From contig CACYKA010000008.1 in the NCBI GenBank assembly GCA_902774795.1, positions 1-56,500 of the forward strand: DNA of 56,500 nucleotides, given 5' to 3'. Positions 44,230 to 53,421 of this stretch are shown one piece after another. Source of the DNA: an uncultured Prevotellaceae bacterium. Its GTDB lineage: Bacteria; Bacteroidota; Bacteroidia; Bacteroidales; Bacteroidaceae. Position 1 is the first letter of the stretch. The number at the start of each line of letters is the position of its first letter. The position numbers were made by a program, and so were the translations under genes. The notes under the pieces were generated by a model. The model made no database searches. It was not told where the DNA came from and saw only the letters and a list, made by a program, of their open reading frames with translations.

Positions 44230-44257
44230 AGATTCACTTTAAGGGACCTTGGCTATT

Positions 44258-44299
44258 TGCAAAAAAATCAATCCCTGGCAGATTTTTCTGTCAGGGATT
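44258..44299. terminator. Bidirectional terminator between BspA copy 4 and manA
   Basis: AATCCCTGGCAGA (44270-44282) pairs with TCTGTCAGGGATT (44287-44299). On the minus strand seven T follow the stem, so it serves manA best; the plus side has only a short T-rich tail. Confidence 0.8.
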
Positions 44300-44308
44300 G
44301 TTATTCTA

Positions 44309-44341
44309 TAACCGCTAACCTATAAACGCTAACCGCTGACC
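44309..44341. repeat. AACCGCT-type short repeats at the manA 3' end
   Basis: Imperfect copies of AACCGCT/AACGCT lie in tandem; the manA stop codon falls inside the array. The same units recur at 45868-45906. Confidence 0.65.
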
Positions 44342-45399
44342 TTCGTCAGCATTCTGCGTAGGAGGCCTTTCTTTTTCCTGTCGATGTGGGTTTCGAGGAT
44401 GCGGGTGTCGAGGCTGATGGGGACGATGTCGTAGTCGGCGCAGCTGGCTGGTATGAGGCAGCTTTCGCCGGCGGAGAGGGTGACGGACTGCGGGACGGCC
44501 TCGTCCTTGCCGAGCACCTGCACGGGCTGACCGTTGTCGCGCAGGGTTATGAGGCACTTGCCGCTGATGCACATGGAGATGACGAAGGAGTGGTATTTCG
44601 TCAGCTTGCGATGGAAGCCGCGTGGCCTGCCTGAGACGGTTATCTTCTGACCGTTGGCAAGTGAACGCTTGTCGAGGTCCATGACGCGGACGTCGAAGAA
44701 CGGTGTGTCGATGACCTTGGCAGCATGGCCCAGAGTATTGCCGTAGTAGGTGCGGTAGTCTTTCTCCACGCGGAAGTCGATGGCGTCGGCAGCCAGCTCG
44801 GTATGCAGCTGACGGGGTTTGCCGTCAAGTCCCGGGCGGTTGTAGTCGTAGAGGCGGTAGGTGATGTCGCTGCTCTGCTGCACCTCGGCAAGATATACTC
44901 CGCCGCAGATGGCATGAATGCGTCCGGCAGGGATGTAGAACACATCGCCCGGGTGCACCTCATGACGGGCGAGGGCATCGACAATGGTGCCGTCGGCAAC
45001 GCGACGCTTATAGTCCTCGGGAGTAAGCTCTTCCTTCAGGCCTGCCAGGATGGATGCTCCGGGTTCGGCAGCGATGATGTACCACATCTCGGTCTTGCCG
45101 AAACACTGGTGACGCTCCATGGCGAGGGCATCGTTGGGATGCACCTGTATGGAGAGGTCTTTCTTGGCATCGATGAACTTCACGAGCAGCGGCAGCTTGC
45201 CGTCGAATTCATCATAGACGGTATCGCCGAGGATTTCGGGCCCGAATTCGTCGATGACGCTGATGATGTCGCGGCCCTTCAGCGGACCGTTGGCAACGAT
45301 GCAAGGACTGGAGGGCACGGCAGACACTTCCCATGACTCCGTGCCCCATACTAGGGTGTGGATGTTTTTCTCAAAAAGAAGAGGGTAATTGCAGAGCAT
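44329..45399 (-). CDS. manA: Mannose-6-phosphate isomerase, class I
   Basis: Cupin-fold zinc isomerase of 356 residues that interconverts fructose-6-phosphate and mannose-6-phosphate, feeding GDP-mannose synthesis for surface glycans. Zinc-site and family motifs are visible: KFIDAKKDLSIQVHPND, GKTEMWYIIAAEPGA, PAGRIHAICGG and LAEVQQSSDITYRLYDYNR. The C-terminal half is a second cupin-like domain. The HIT gene lies 5 bases upstream on the same strand. The last residues (VSG) and the stop come from the short repeat array. Confidence 0.95.
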   Translation of the reverse strand: MLCNYPLLFEKNIHTLVWGTESWEVSAVPSSPCIVANGPLKGRDIISVIDEFGPEILGDTVYDEFDGKLPLLVKFIDAKKDLSIQVHPNDALAMERHQCFGKTEMWYIIAAEPGASILAGLKEELTPEDYKRRVADGTIVDALARHEVHPGDVFYIPAGRIHAICGGVYLAEVQQSSDITYRLYDYNRPGLDGKPRQLHTELAADAIDFRVEKDYRTYYGNTLGHAAKVIDTPFFDVRVMDLDKRSLANGQKITVSGRPRGFHRKLTKYHSFVISMCISGKCLITLRDNGQPVQVLGKDEAVPQSVTLSAGESCLIPASCADYDIVPISLDTRILETHIDRKKKGLLRRMLTKVSG

Positions 45400-45404
45400 G
45401 AGTC

Positions 45405-45830
45405 TTACAGCGCAGCCTTGATTTTGTCAATCATTTCCTGATACTCCTGGTCGGAGAGATATACCTCCTGCGGATTCATGCGGAAGAGGCCTGGATAGTC
45501 AGGACCGCCGACATACTTAGGCACGAGGTGGAAGTGCAGGTGACACAGTGTGTCGGAGAATGCTCCGTAGTTTATCTTCTCAGGATTGAACACTTTCTGC
45601 ATGGCGCGTGTAGTCTGTGCCACGTCGGCCATGAAGTTGTTACGTTCCTCGTCGGAGAGCTCGTTGAGGTCGTTGACGTGCTTGTCGTAAGCCACGAGGC
45701 AACGGCCGTGATAGGTCTGCTCCTTGAAAAGGAATACGCGTGATACACGAAGATGACAGATTTCTATCATCAGTGATTTCTGGGTCTCGTTATTGGTACA
45801 ATAGAGACAGTCTTTTGGATCGCTGTACAT
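45405..45830 (-). CDS. HIT-family nucleotide-binding protein
   Basis: Histidine-triad protein of 141 residues. The triad is CHLHFHLVP with histidines at 97, 99 and 101. An N-terminal CxxC pair (C8, C11) could bind zinc. Members hydrolyse or transfer nucleoside monophosphates (Hint-like). It sits directly upstream of manA with a 5-base gap. Confidence 0.9.
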   Translation of the reverse strand: MYSDPKDCLYCTNNETQKSLMIEICHLRVSRVFLFKEQTYHGRCLVAYDKHVNDLNELSDEERNNFMADVAQTTRAMQKVFNPEKINYGAFSDTLCHLHFHLVPKYVGGPDYPGLFRMNPQEVYLSDQEYQEMIDKIKAAL

Positions 45831-45833
45831 TTT

Positions 45834-45906
45834 TTAATTGATAATTGAAAATTGATAATTGAAAGTTTTAACCGCTAACCGCTCACCGCTAACCGCTAAC
45901 CGCTTA
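45834..45906. repeat. AATTGAAAATTGAT and AACCGCT repeat cluster
   Basis: Two families of short degenerate units follow each other between the HIT and MerR genes: AATTGATAATTGAAA (about 45836-45865), then AACCGCTAACC (about 45868-45904). The MerR stop codon abuts the array. Confidence 0.75.
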
Positions 45907-46251
45907 TACTATTTTATCGAGGGCGGATTTGATCATCAGCAGTTCGTCTTTTATTGCCGTCAGTTTTTCGAGTATCTCTGTGGTGCGGTCAACGCCGGTG
46001 CGGTTGGCCTGCAGCATCTTCTTTGCAGCAGCAAGCTTGAAGCCCCTGACCTTTACGAGGTTGTAAATCATCTTCAGGTCCTCAAGGTCCTTGGCGGCAT
46101 ACATTCTGACGCGGCTGGTCTTTACGGTGCGGGGCTTCAGGTTGGGAAACTCCGACTCCCAGTAGCGCAGGGTCGATTCCGTGATGTTGAACATCTCGGC
46201 AACTTCCTTTACGGTATAATATGTCTTGAGATTTTTATCTTCGTTGAGCAT
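45904..46251 (-). CDS. MerR-family transcriptional regulator
   Basis: Regulator of 115 residues with an N-terminal winged helix (YYTVKEVAEMFNITESTLRYWESEF) and a coiled-coil dimerisation helix to the end. The effector domain is minimal, as in the small MerR proteins next to housekeeping genes in Bacteroidales. The target is unknown; neighbouring genes on the same strand are a CPA2 antiporter upstream and HIT-manA downstream. Confidence 0.9.
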   Translation of the reverse strand: MLNEDKNLKTYYTVKEVAEMFNITESTLRYWESEFPNLKPRTVKTSRVRMYAAKDLEDLKMIYNLVKVRGFKLAAAKKMLQANRTGVDRTTEILEKLTAIKDELLMIKSALDKIV

Positions 46252-46255
46252 GGAA

Positions 46256-46293
46256 AATTAATTCATAATGCATAATTCATAATGCATAATTAT
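46256..46293. repeat. CATAATGCATAATT tandem repeat
   Basis: About two and a half copies of a 14-16 base unit fill the gap between the MerR gene and the antiporter; the antiporter stop codon lies at its edge. Confidence 0.75.
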
Positions 46294-48554
46294 ATGTCCT
46301 CGGCGAGTCGTTTGATGTCGTCTTCCTCACCTACGACCCATATTATGTCAGCAGGCTGGAAGGTGTAGAATGGAGTGATGTTCAGAAGTTTGTCCTCGTC
46401 TTCCTCAAGGCCGACAAACATACAGTTGTACTTTTCCCTGAGCTGGCTTGTGATGAGTGACTTTCCTACGAACGGGCTTTCGGGTGTGATGCCGAAGCGC
46501 TTCAGCTGCATGTCCTTTCCTTGAAGGTCGAGTTCTTCGGGCACCACTTCGCTCTGCAAAGAAGCGTTGAGGTTTGCCAGCTGTTCGTCGGAACCGATGA
46601 CATTGAGCTGGTCGAGAGGGAAGACGGTGTCGCTACCTGACGGAATGTTTATCTTCTGGTATCCGCGAATGATGCTGCTCACATGTACGCCGAAGCGGCT
46701 GCCAAGATTAAGTTCACGCAGCGTCTTGCCTGCCCATACTGAATTCTGCGGCACATCGACGGTGGCAATGTGTATGTCGTGGTCTAGCAGACGGCCTTCG
46801 AACAGCGGTCTCTTTGTACCCTTGGCACGCTCGGCATAGTCCTTGGAGCGCAGGTTCTGGATGAAGAGGCGTTCCATCTTTATGGAGCTGGCCTTCAGAC
46901 TTCTCGACATTATCATGAGGACAACAATTGCCAGTGCCACGCATATCAGTATCGCCTTGTTGAATTCTGTCAGCGAGTAACAAACGTAGAAGACGAAGTT
47001 CATGGCAATGACGATGCGCAGTATGATGGTGAATATCAGCGGCGGTCTGTTATTGCGGCTCGCCAGCCACAGGGCGTGGAATTCCTCGCTCTTGTTTTTC
47101 TTTATCACCATGGCACGCAGGAACGGCGACATCAGGAGAATTGTGACGATGCCCAGGAGGATGTCTGCCCACATTTCAAGCGATGGCGGCATAAGCATTC
47201 GCAGTATAGGATGCAGGAATGTTTGCGAGAACACCACGATGGCACCCGACAGGCAGGAGTATATGATGGTGTTCACTGCCATCTGGCGGAGCAACGGCTT
47301 CCAGTAGCCCTCAGCACTGCCGCGACCGGACGGCGCTATGTTCGAGATGCGGTTGATGTGCTGAATCCATGATGCGGGAAGCTTCTTCTCGATAAATCCA
47401 TATACCGGCACGGCAAAGCGTATCATGTAAGGAGTGAGGAAGGTGGTTATGACAGATACCGTCACCACGACAGGATACATGAAGTCACCCAATACTCCGA
47501 GCGACAGTCCGAGAGAGGCTATGATGAAGGCAAATTCACCAATCTGTGCCATTGAGAATCCGCACCTCATCGCCGTCTTCAGCGGCTGGCCCGAAAGCAT
47601 GAAGCCGAAAGTTCCGAAGATGCTTTGGCCGAGGAGTATGGCAAGCGTGATGACCAGAATAGTGAGCCACTGCTCAACGATAATCTGTGCATCAACAAGC
47701 ATACCCACTGACACGAAGAATATTGCTCCGAACAGGTCCTTCACCGGTGCCACGACCTTCTCTATCTTCTTTGCCTCAACCGTCTCGGCAAGTATGCTGC
47801 CCATTACGAAGGCTCCGAAGGCAGAGCTGAAACCGACCTTTGTTGACAGTACCGCCATGAAGCAGCACATGCCCAGCGCCACAATCATGAGCACCTCATC
47901 GTTCATCAGCGGTCTGACCCTGCGCAAGAAAGTAGGCACGAGGAACAGGCCCACGACAAACCATATTATTATGAAGTAGCCTATGGAAAGTATCGACTGC
48001 AGCATCTTTCCTCCGTCGGCAGCATCGCCACCCGCCAGCGCACCCAATATCACCATCATGACGATGGCAAGGATGTCCTCAAGTATAAGCACGCTCATGA
48101 CGAGGCTTGCGAACTGCTGTTGCTTCAGTCCCATGTCGTCAAAGGCCTTGTAGATGATGGTGGTGGACGACATCGCAAGCATACCGGCGAGGAACATACC
48201 GTTCATCTGCGACCATCCGAAGAGGCGCGACACGGTAACACCAATCATCATCATCGAGAATACGATGGTAAGGGCAGCGATAATCGGAGCCATGCCCATC
48301 TTCAGGATTTTCTTGAACGAGAAGTCCAGTCCCAATGTGAAGAGCAGGAACATGACACCGATGTTGGCCCATGTCTCGATATTCTCGTGATCTACGACAG
48401 ATACGGTGAGCGGGAAGTTTGGCGACACAATGAATCCCGCCATGATATATCCAAGCACAAGCGGTTGCTTGAGTTTCTTGAATATCAGCGTCACCACACC
48501 TGCGGTGACGAGTATCAGGGCGAGATCCTGTACCAGCGAAGGAATATTGTCCAT
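46290..48554 (-). CDS. CPA2-family cation:proton antiporter (KefB-like) with TrkA-C domains
   Basis: Membrane protein of 754 residues. The N-terminal ~390 residues form the Na+/H+ exchanger fold (FTLGLDFSFKKI, LAGMLAMSSTTIIYKA, SSAFGAFVMGSILAET). A second hydrophobic region and two TrkA-C/RCK_C regulatory domains follow (about 590-680 and 680-754, with LRELNLGSRFGVHVSSIIRG and FVGKSLITSQL). It probably exports K+ or Na+ against protons under regulatory control; no NAD-binding TrkA-N domain is evident. It lies between the MerR gene and acyl-CoA dehydrogenase. Confidence 0.9.
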   Translation of the reverse strand: MDNIPSLVQDLALILVTAGVVTLIFKKLKQPLVLGYIMAGFIVSPNFPLTVSVVDHENIETWANIGVMFLLFTLGLDFSFKKILKMGMAPIIAALTIVFSMMMIGVTVSRLFGWSQMNGMFLAGMLAMSSTTIIYKAFDDMGLKQQQFASLVMSVLILEDILAIVMMVILGALAGGDAADGGKMLQSILSIGYFIIIWFVVGLFLVPTFLRRVRPLMNDEVLMIVALGMCCFMAVLSTKVGFSSAFGAFVMGSILAETVEAKKIEKVVAPVKDLFGAIFFVSVGMLVDAQIIVEQWLTILVITLAILLGQSIFGTFGFMLSGQPLKTAMRCGFSMAQIGEFAFIIASLGLSLGVLGDFMYPVVVTVSVITTFLTPYMIRFAVPVYGFIEKKLPASWIQHINRISNIAPSGRGSAEGYWKPLLRQMAVNTIIYSCLSGAIVVFSQTFLHPILRMLMPPSLEMWADILLGIVTILLMSPFLRAMVIKKNKSEEFHALWLASRNNRPPLIFTIILRIVIAMNFVFYVCYSLTEFNKAILICVALAIVVLMIMSRSLKASSIKMERLFIQNLRSKDYAERAKGTKRPLFEGRLLDHDIHIATVDVPQNSVWAGKTLRELNLGSRFGVHVSSIIRGYQKINIPSGSDTVFPLDQLNVIGSDEQLANLNASLQSEVVPEELDLQGKDMQLKRFGITPESPFVGKSLITSQLREKYNCMFVGLEEDEDKLLNITPFYTFQPADIIWVVGEEDDIKRLAEDI

Positions 48555-48563
48555 TCTCTAAGA

Positions 48564-50339
48564 TTAAATCTGATATTCTGCCAGATTATCAGCAGTCAGA
48601 GACTTGATGAAGTCATAGTGCTTCTCAATCTCTGCCGCAGCAAAGCGGGTATAAACCTTTGCAGACTTAGCGAAAAGTTCAGGATTCTTTGATGCATCAC
48701 CGATGAGCAACAGAGCCATAATGATGTCGGCAGCCATTTCATAGAGATGACGCAGAACGAGATTCTTGAAGTCATCGTCCTTCTGGTCGTTGGTATATGC
48801 TACAGCCTCGTTATACTTCTCGGCAGCCTTAGCCATGCGCTCCTTGAGGGCAGCAAAGTCGGCACTGCACCAGTTTGCATCACATTCAGCAGCATCGGCA
48901 AGTGATGACATAGCCATACCGTCTTCACCCTTTGCGAGGAGGTCGGCAATAATCTGGCCGTATGTGCCGTTGGTGACATAGCGTCCTGCGGCAACACACT
49001 GCAGCTGCGTAGTACCTTCATATATAGAAAGGATGCGGGCATCACGATAGAGACGCTGGCAGGTATATTCGAGCATGAAGCCAGAACCGCCGTGAACCTG
49101 GATGCCGTCGTAGGCATTCTGGTTTGCATATTCTGATGTCATACCTTTGGCAATAGGAGTGAATGCATCGGCAAGACGTGCGAAGGTCTTGTATTCCGTG
49201 CGCTCAGCAGCCTCCAGCTTTCCGCCTTCAGCCTTGCGGTCGCGCTCGATGTCCTCCCAAAGCTTGTAGATATCCACATAGCGTGCCGTAGCATAGTACA
49301 GGGCACGGCCAGCGTCGAGTTTTGCCTTCATTATTGACAGCATGTCATAAACGGCAGGGAATTCGATGATGGCCTTGCCGAACTGCTTACGGTCCTTGGC
49401 ATAGGCAAGGGCTTCGTTGTATGCCATCTGTGACAGACCTGTTGACTGGCCTGCGATACCCAGACGCGCACCGTTCATCAGCGCCATGACATACTTGATG
49501 AGTCCCAGCTTGCGGTCGCCGCAAAGTTCAGCCTTGGCATTCTTATATACCAGCTCACATGTTGGAGAACCGTGTATGCCCAGCTTGTTCTCTATGCGAC
49601 GCACGTCAACGCCTCCGTTGCGCTTGTCATATATGAACATAGACAGTCCGCGACCGTCGCGGGTGCCTTCTTCAGAACGTGCCAGCACGAGGTGGATGTC
49701 TGAGTCGCCGTTGGTGATGAAACGCTTACACCCATTCAGGCGCCAGCAGTCTTCCTTCTCGTCGTAGGTAGCCTTCAGCATGACGCTCTGCAGGTCAGAA
49801 CCGGCATCAGGCTCTGTCAGGTCCATTGACATCGTTGCTCCCTCACAGACGCGGGGGATATACTTCTTGCGCTGCTCCTCGTTGCCGAATTCATACAGCG
49901 TAGAGATACAGTCCTGCAATGACCAGATATTCTCAAAACCGGTATCAGCCGTTGCCATCATCTCGTTGATGGGCGCATATACGAACTGTGGGAAGTTGAG
50001 ACCACCATAGCGGCGTGGCATGAGCACACCGTGCAGACCAGCCTGACGGCAAGCCTTCAGGTTGTCGTAGGTCTTGCTGGCATATATCATGCGATTGTTC
50101 TCAACGTGAGGACCTTCTGCATCCACGGCCTCTGCATTAGGTGCTATGACGTTAGCGCAGATGTCGCCGGCGAGAGAGATGATGCGCTCGTATGAGTCCA
50201 TAGCGTCATCAAAGTTCTCGGGTGCATAGTCATACTTGCCGAAGTCGGCATAATTTCTTTCTTTCAGCTCAACGATGTGCTTGAGCAGGGGGTGACTGAG
50301 ATAAAACTTCATCTCAGGATTATCTAAATAGAAATTCAT
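48564..50339 (-). CDS. Acyl-CoA dehydrogenase
   Basis: FAD-dependent acyl-CoA dehydrogenase of 591 residues, longer than the standard ~380 because of a C-terminal extension of about 140 residues (AETCD-like helical region), as in the FadE5-like branch. Core motifs are MSMDLTEPDAGSDLQSV, CKRFITNGDSDIHL and IQVHGGSGFMLEYTCQRLYRD, with the catalytic glutamate in IYEGTTQLQ. The ATG at 50339 overlaps the etfA stop (TGATG); a GTG one codon upstream is the alternative. Electrons pass to the ETF encoded just upstream. Confidence 0.95.
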   Translation of the reverse strand: MNFYLDNPEMKFYLSHPLLKHIVELKERNYADFGKYDYAPENFDDAMDSYERIISLAGDICANVIAPNAEAVDAEGPHVENNRMIYASKTYDNLKACRQAGLHGVLMPRRYGGLNFPQFVYAPINEMMATADTGFENIWSLQDCISTLYEFGNEEQRKKYIPRVCEGATMSMDLTEPDAGSDLQSVMLKATYDEKEDCWRLNGCKRFITNGDSDIHLVLARSEEGTRDGRGLSMFIYDKRNGGVDVRRIENKLGIHGSPTCELVYKNAKAELCGDRKLGLIKYVMALMNGARLGIAGQSTGLSQMAYNEALAYAKDRKQFGKAIIEFPAVYDMLSIMKAKLDAGRALYYATARYVDIYKLWEDIERDRKAEGGKLEAAERTEYKTFARLADAFTPIAKGMTSEYANQNAYDGIQVHGGSGFMLEYTCQRLYRDARILSIYEGTTQLQCVAAGRYVTNGTYGQIIADLLAKGEDGMAMSSLADAAECDANWCSADFAALKERMAKAAEKYNEAVAYTNDQKDDDFKNLVLRHLYEMAADIIMALLLIGDASKNPELFAKSAKVYTRFAAAEIEKHYDFIKSLTADNLAEYQI

Positions 50340-51379
50340 CACTTGTTATTCTGCTTGTAATACTTTATCATTTTTGGAACTACCTCTTCTACCGTGCCGT
50401 TGATGACATAGTCGGCAATGGTGTTGATAGGTGCATCAGGGTCGCTGTTGATGGATATGATGATACCTGAATCCTGCATGCCAGCGATATGCTGTATCTG
50501 ACCGGATATACCGCATGCGATATATACCTTCGGATGTACTGTTACGCCAGTCTGTCCAATCTGACGGTCGTTGTCAATCCATCCTGCATCTACGGCAGCA
50601 CGTGAGGCACCGACCTCGGCGTGCAGTTCCTTCGCAAGTTCGAAGAGCATGTTGAAACCTTCCTTGCTTCCGACACCGTATCCACCTGATACGATAATCG
50701 GTGAACCCTTGAGGTTGTGCTTTGCCTGCTGCACGTGGCGGTCAATAACCTTTACTACATATTCTGTCTCAGGTACGTACTTTGCAACGTCGTGACGTAT
50801 CACCTCGCTCTTGTAATTCTCGTCGAGCACCTCTTTCTTCATCACACCCTCGCGCACTGTTGCCATCTGTGGGCGATGCTCTGGGTTTACGATGGTTGCC
50901 ACGATATTACCGCCAAAGGCTGGACGAATCTGCATGAGCTGATTCTCATAGTGCTTGTCAACCAGTTCGCCGTTCTCGTTCTTCACCTTCATGTCAAAAT
51001 CGTCAATCTCCAACTGTGTACAGTCAGCGGTAAGTCCGCTGAAGAGTGCTGACGATACGCGAGGGCCGAGGTCACGACCTATCACGGTAGCTCCCATGAG
51101 GCAGATCTGTGGTTTTTCCTCCTTGAAGAGGTTTACCACCAATGCTGTATGTGGGTTTGATGTGTATGGGAACAGACCTTCTGCATCAAAGATATGCACT
51201 TTGTCAACACCATATTTCATTACTTGGCTCTCAACACCGTCGAGACCTGAACCAGCGATGATACACTCCAACTGTACACCGAGGGTGTTGGCGAGCTTAC
51301 GCCCCTTGGTAAGGAGCTCAAGGGCTACGTCCTTAACTTTCGTGCCCTCTATTTCACAATATACAAAAACGCTATTCAT
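50339..51379 (-). CDS. etfA: Electron transfer flavoprotein alpha subunit
   Basis: EtfA of 346 residues. The C-terminal FAD-binding half carries VSGGYGVGSKEGFNML, GASRAAVDAGW and the family signature IACGISGQIQHIAGMQDS, followed by INSDPDAPI. With EtfB it takes electrons from acyl-CoA dehydrogenase. It lies between etfB (48-base gap) and the dehydrogenase (1-base overlap). Confidence 0.96.
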   Translation of the reverse strand: MNSVFVYCEIEGTKVKDVALELLTKGRKLANTLGVQLECIIAGSGLDGVESQVMKYGVDKVHIFDAEGLFPYTSNPHTALVVNLFKEEKPQICLMGATVIGRDLGPRVSSALFSGLTADCTQLEIDDFDMKVKNENGELVDKHYENQLMQIRPAFGGNIVATIVNPEHRPQMATVREGVMKKEVLDENYKSEVIRHDVAKYVPETEYVVKVIDRHVQQAKHNLKGSPIIVSGGYGVGSKEGFNMLFELAKELHAEVGASRAAVDAGWIDNDRQIGQTGVTVHPKVYIACGISGQIQHIAGMQDSGIIISINSDPDAPINTIADYVINGTVEEVVPKMIKYYKQNNK

Positions 51380-51427
51380 ATAAGCTTTTATTTTATTCTA
51401 TTTTAAATATCTCCCTCCCAGAGCCTT

Positions 51428-52237
51428 TTATCCGATAATCTTATCACTTATCAGTTCTGCCATGAGACTGTTGATGTCTTCGTCAGAACCTGTCATGGTG
51501 CGGCTTTCCTTTGCCTTGAAGACGATGTTCTCAACCTTCTTCACATTTGTAGGAGAGCCTGTCTTACCCACCTGGTTCATGTCACAGTTGATGTCCGTAG
51601 CATTCCACTCAGGTATCTCAGCATTCTTATATTTCATTATGCGCTTTGCATTAGCTGGACGGCATTCTGCAGCAGAGCCGTTGACGGTAACAACGAGTGG
51701 CAGCGGAGCCTCCACTGTCTCTACACCGCCGTCGATATGGCGTCTGATAACAATCTTCTTTGCTGCAGGGTCGAGAGAAAGAATCTCCTCAGCGTATGTC
51801 ACCTGTGTCAGACCGAGTTTCTCTGCTATCTGTGGTCCTACCTGTGCTGTATCACCATCGATAGCCTGACGGCCGCCGAGGATGATGTCAAAGTCACCAA
51901 TCTTCCTGATAGCCTGTGAGAGTGTGTATGATGTGGCGAGTGTGTCGGCACCGCCGAGGCAGCGGTCTGTAACCACATAGCCTGCATCAGCACCACGGAA
52001 CAGTGACTCGCGTATAATCTCTGCCGACTTAGGCAGACCCATCGTTACAACGGTAATGGTACTTCCCGGGAACTTCTCTTTCAGCTGGAGAGCCTGCTCC
52101 AATGCATTGAGGTCGTCGGGGTTGAAGATAGCTGGCAGCGCACTACGGTTGATGGTGCCCTCAGCGGTCATCGCGTCAGGACCTACGTTGTGTGTGTCTG
52201 GCACCTGCTTTGCAAGTACAACGATTTTCAAACTCAT
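51428..52237 (-). CDS. etfB: Electron transfer flavoprotein beta subunit
   Basis: EtfB of 269 residues with the opening LKIVVLAKQVPDT and the AMP-binding region LATSYTLSQAI, IILGGRQAIDGDTAQVGPQI. It is the first gene of the etfB-etfA-acyl-CoA dehydrogenase operon, read from the TATCTTTG box at 52287-52294. Confidence 0.96.
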   Translation of the reverse strand: MSLKIVVLAKQVPDTHNVGPDAMTAEGTINRSALPAIFNPDDLNALEQALQLKEKFPGSTITVVTMGLPKSAEIIRESLFRGADAGYVVTDRCLGGADTLATSYTLSQAIRKIGDFDIILGGRQAIDGDTAQVGPQIAEKLGLTQVTYAEEILSLDPAAKKIVIRRHIDGGVETVEAPLPLVVTVNGSAAECRPANAKRIMKYKNAEIPEWNATDINCDMNQVGKTGSPTNVKKVENIVFKAKESRTMTGSDEDINSLMAELISDKIIG

Positions 52238-52286
52238 GATTGTAATTTTTAATATTTAAATAATAATATTTTCAAAATTTTGCTTG

Positions 52287-52294
52287 CAAAGATA
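52287..52294 (-). promoter_or_regulatory. Bacteroidetes -7 box for the etf operon
   Basis: TATCTTTG on the minus strand followed by CAAGC, 49 bases before the etfB ATG. Confidence 0.7.
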
Positions 52295-52348
52295 TAAAAA
52301 AATGAGAAAATATTCAAAAGAAAACAACGAAATACAAAAGAAATAAGA

Positions 52349-52397
52349 ATTCTTAACGCTATATTCCTTAACTCTTAACTCATAACTCCTAACTTTT
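52349..52397. repeat. CTTAACT-type short repeats
   Basis: Degenerate TCTTAACG/CTTAACT/CTAACT units fill the divergent gap between etfB and the second BASS gene, ending at its promoter. Confidence 0.6.
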
Positions 52398-52400
52398 TTA

Positions 52401-52408
52401 TACCTTTG
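52401..52408 (+). promoter_or_regulatory. Bacteroidetes -7 box for the second BASS transporter
   Basis: TACCTTTG followed by CAGCC, 8 bases before the ATG; a nearly leaderless mRNA is expected. Confidence 0.75.
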
Positions 52409-52416
52409 CAGCCATT

Positions 52417-53421
52417 ATGTATAAAATACTCTTTAAATTCAGCCAGTGGCTGTCCACTTATACCTCGTGGTTCATTATCGCAATTGCGGTGTTGACATAC
52501 TTCGTGCCCGACCTGTTCACATGGGTTCACGGTACTACCCAGTCATGCATTCTCGGATTCATAATGCTTACAATGGGTCTGACGCTCACCATGCAAGATA
52601 TGCGCCTTCTGGCGGCACGTCCTTTTGATATTCTTATTGGTACATGTGCCCAGTATAGCCTCATGCCTCTGATAGCATGGTGCCTAACTATCGGCATCAG
52701 CACATTGTGTGAGACGTTGTTTCACTTCTCCCTGTTCGGTTCGGCATTCCAGCCCATTGTCGTGGGACTGATACTCGTAGGCTGCTGCCCTGGCGGTGTG
52801 TCAAGCAATATCATGTCATATCTTTGCCGAGGCGATGTAGCTTATTCTGTAGGCATGACAACAGTCTCGACGCTGCTTGCCCCGATAGTAACTCCATTAT
52901 TAGTATTGTGGTTGGCAGGAGAGCAGGTTGAGGTGGATGCTTTGGGAATGTTCCTCAATATTCTTATTGTTACCCTTTTGCCGGTAGGTATAGGATTCTT
53001 TGCCAATCTCTTCTATGGCCATAACGAAGGCTTCAAGAAAGCACAGGCCGTGATGCCTGCTTTCTCCGTTCTGGGTCTTGCCTGCATCGTAGGCGGTGTT
53101 ATTGCTGCCGTAAGGGATAAGCTGATGATGGAAGGGCTATCGTTCTTCCTTATTGTCTTTGCCGTTGTGCTGTGTCACAACAGCCTGGGATATCTTACCG
53201 GCTATTCCGTAGGAAAGGCGGCAGGATTCTCGAAAGCAAAGAACCGTACTATATCTATAGAGGTGGGAATGCAGAATGCAGGTCTTGCTACTGTGCTGGC
53301 TTCAACATTCTTTGCTGTCAGCTGTCCGCTTGCCGTCATACCGGCTGCCGTCAGCTGTGCCTGGCATTCTATTTCAGGAACAATCCTTGCTACCTGGTTC
53401 AGAAGCAGGGATAAGGAATAG
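52417..53421 (+). CDS. Bile acid:sodium symporter family protein
   Basis: BASS-family transporter of 334 residues with about ten membrane segments. It carries the canonical motifs GLTLTMQDM, LVGCCPGGVSSNIMSYL (with the first unwound helix), TTVSTLLAPIVTPLL and IEVGMQNAGLA. Related proteins co-transport organic anions or vitamin precursors with sodium; the substrate is unknown. It is closer to true BASS members than the gene at 6436-7392. Its last 48 bases overlap the end of the Nudix gene on the other strand. Confidence 0.93.
   Translation: MYKILFKFSQWLSTYTSWFIIAIAVLTYFVPDLFTWVHGTTQSCILGFIMLTMGLTLTMQDMRLLAARPFDILIGTCAQYSLMPLIAWCLTIGISTLCETLFHFSLFGSAFQPIVVGLILVGCCPGGVSSNIMSYLCRGDVAYSVGMTTVSTLLAPIVTPLLVLWLAGEQVEVDALGMFLNILIVTLLPVGIGFFANLFYGHNEGFKKAQAVMPAFSVLGLACIVGGVIAAVRDKLMMEGLSFFLIVFAVVLCHNSLGYLTGYSVGKAAGFSKAKNRTISIEVGMQNAGLATVLASTFFAVSCPLAVIPAAVSCAWHSISGTILATWFRSRDKE

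Noticed and set aside
44725-45336. 203-codon plus-strand frame opposite manA
   Set aside because: Shadow frame of a confidently identified gene.
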